In this document: positions 63,476 through 64,000 of the stretch, piece by piece
How positions within the stretch are numbered: the stretch's first letter is position 1
How the letters are laid out: every line of letters begins with the position of its first letter
Origin: Beroe forskalii
Taxonomy: Eukaryota; Ctenophora; Nuda; Beroida; Beroidae
Assembly (NCBI GenBank): GCA_011033025.1
Contig: WFMF01000362.1
Coordinates: 117,573 to 181,572, forward strand
Direction: 5' to 3'
DNA length: 64,000 nt
Program-made: the position numbers and the translations under genes
The notes under the pieces: generated by a model
The model's database searches: none
What the model saw: only the letters and a program-made list of their open reading frames with translations
Told to the model about the DNA's origin: nothing

Positions 63476-63922
63476 ATTTCGAGGAGAAACTCACGTCAAT
63501 ACGTTACGCTGTCTGGTTCGAGCAATGGTGTCAGGTACCAACTTACCAAGGATCGTATCATGATCCTTCAGTTCAAGCAGCGGGAACTCTTCCCTAAGTA
63601 CACCTCTGACCTCGGGCGAAGAAGCTTTCTGCTCTTTCCTTCGTTCTTTCCTGACTGCTGGTCTACTCGTGTCTGCCAACCTCTTTCCTTCCTGACGTGC
63701 TCCCCATCCTCCACCGGCACTACTTCGAATCACTCCATGAACAGCCCCATCAGCTATCAGCATCCCTCATTCTGGAAACTCCCTGGATCAGTCCTTGGAG
63801 AAGCAGTAGACACACAGCAGCTACCATCCACGATATCCAGAGAGGAAATTCCTTCGCCTCTACCAGAGAAGGAGAACGAACGGATCAGAAGCTGGTCTCA
63901 GAGCCACTCTCCCTCAAGCTGA
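63476..63922. other. Unassigned open frames at the window end
   Basis: A plus frame at 63,560-63,922 (120 codons; serine/proline-rich; stop TGA) and a minus frame at 63,763-63,491 (90 codons; charged) overlap. Base composition is more balanced than the surrounding DNA, so one may be real, but I recognise neither. Confidence 0.25.
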
Positions 63923-64000
63923 CACACACTTCGTGGAATTGGAATTACTTATTAAACACTTTCCATTTCTACCAAATGGGGGTAAAAAAGGCCAAAGGGG

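Overview
The window is nuclear DNA from an animal. It carries spliced, intron-rich genes for eIF2D, RPA32, neurochondrin, the Wnt O-acyltransferase Porcupine and a TEX45/SAXO5-like axonemal protein. These are set among Penelope-like retroelement fragments, Helitrons, hAT-type MITEs, tRNA-derived SINEs and many minisatellites. Porcupine together with a ciliary microtubule protein points to a metazoan. The short introns, high A+T and repeat types suit an invertebrate such as a cnidarian or sponge, but the species cannot be fixed from this sequence.

Layout. 1-40.5 kb is repeat-dominated and I find no intact host gene in it. It holds: a broken Penelope-like reverse transcriptase (0.3-1.24 kb, minus); an element with internal GGGTAAAGTGGGACA-type motifs between two 9-bp satellite arrays (3.2-5.3 kb); non-LTR and GIY-YIG retroelement fragments (5.9, 9.3-10.0, 24.3, 29.9 kb); hAT-like MITEs with visible 8-bp target duplications (10.3, 12.0, 30.2 and 38.4 kb); a head-to-tail Helitron array (18.6-20.4 kb); small elements made of three consecutive hairpins (1.9, 14.2, 20.8, 21.7 and 22.4 kb); a cytosine-rich satellite (25.1-26.85 kb); a foldback with two tRNA-like sequences (27.4-28.1 kb); and a multi-kilobase inverted repeat (30.15-33.5 versus 37.4-40.5 kb) around a 100-N gap. 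Stretches at 10.0-10.2 and 36.13-36.92 kb look like low-quality sequence.

40.7-62.9 kb is a compact gene block: EIF2D (+, 5' partial), RPA2 (+), NCDN (+), PORCN (+), then a TEX45/SAXO5-like gene (-) convergent with PORCN. I rebuilt exons from protein similarity, reading phase and GT-AG sites. Phases agree throughout except for one-base frameshifts in EIF2D and NCDN and one AT-AG junction in the TEX45-like gene. The genes share no pathway (translation initiation, replication/repair, neuronal scaffold, Wnt acylation, axoneme); the neighbourhood looks like simple packing.

Most striking pattern: in all five genes, short duplications sit on exon-intron boundaries and copy the splice donor or acceptor together with the exon edge, from 2 up to about 8 copies. 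In one PORCN intron both ends are amplified independently (53-bp donor unit x8, 44-bp acceptor unit x5). Several duplications also flank SINE-like or other insertions. This boundary-duplication habit, and the triple-hairpin elements, are the observations I consider most worth following.
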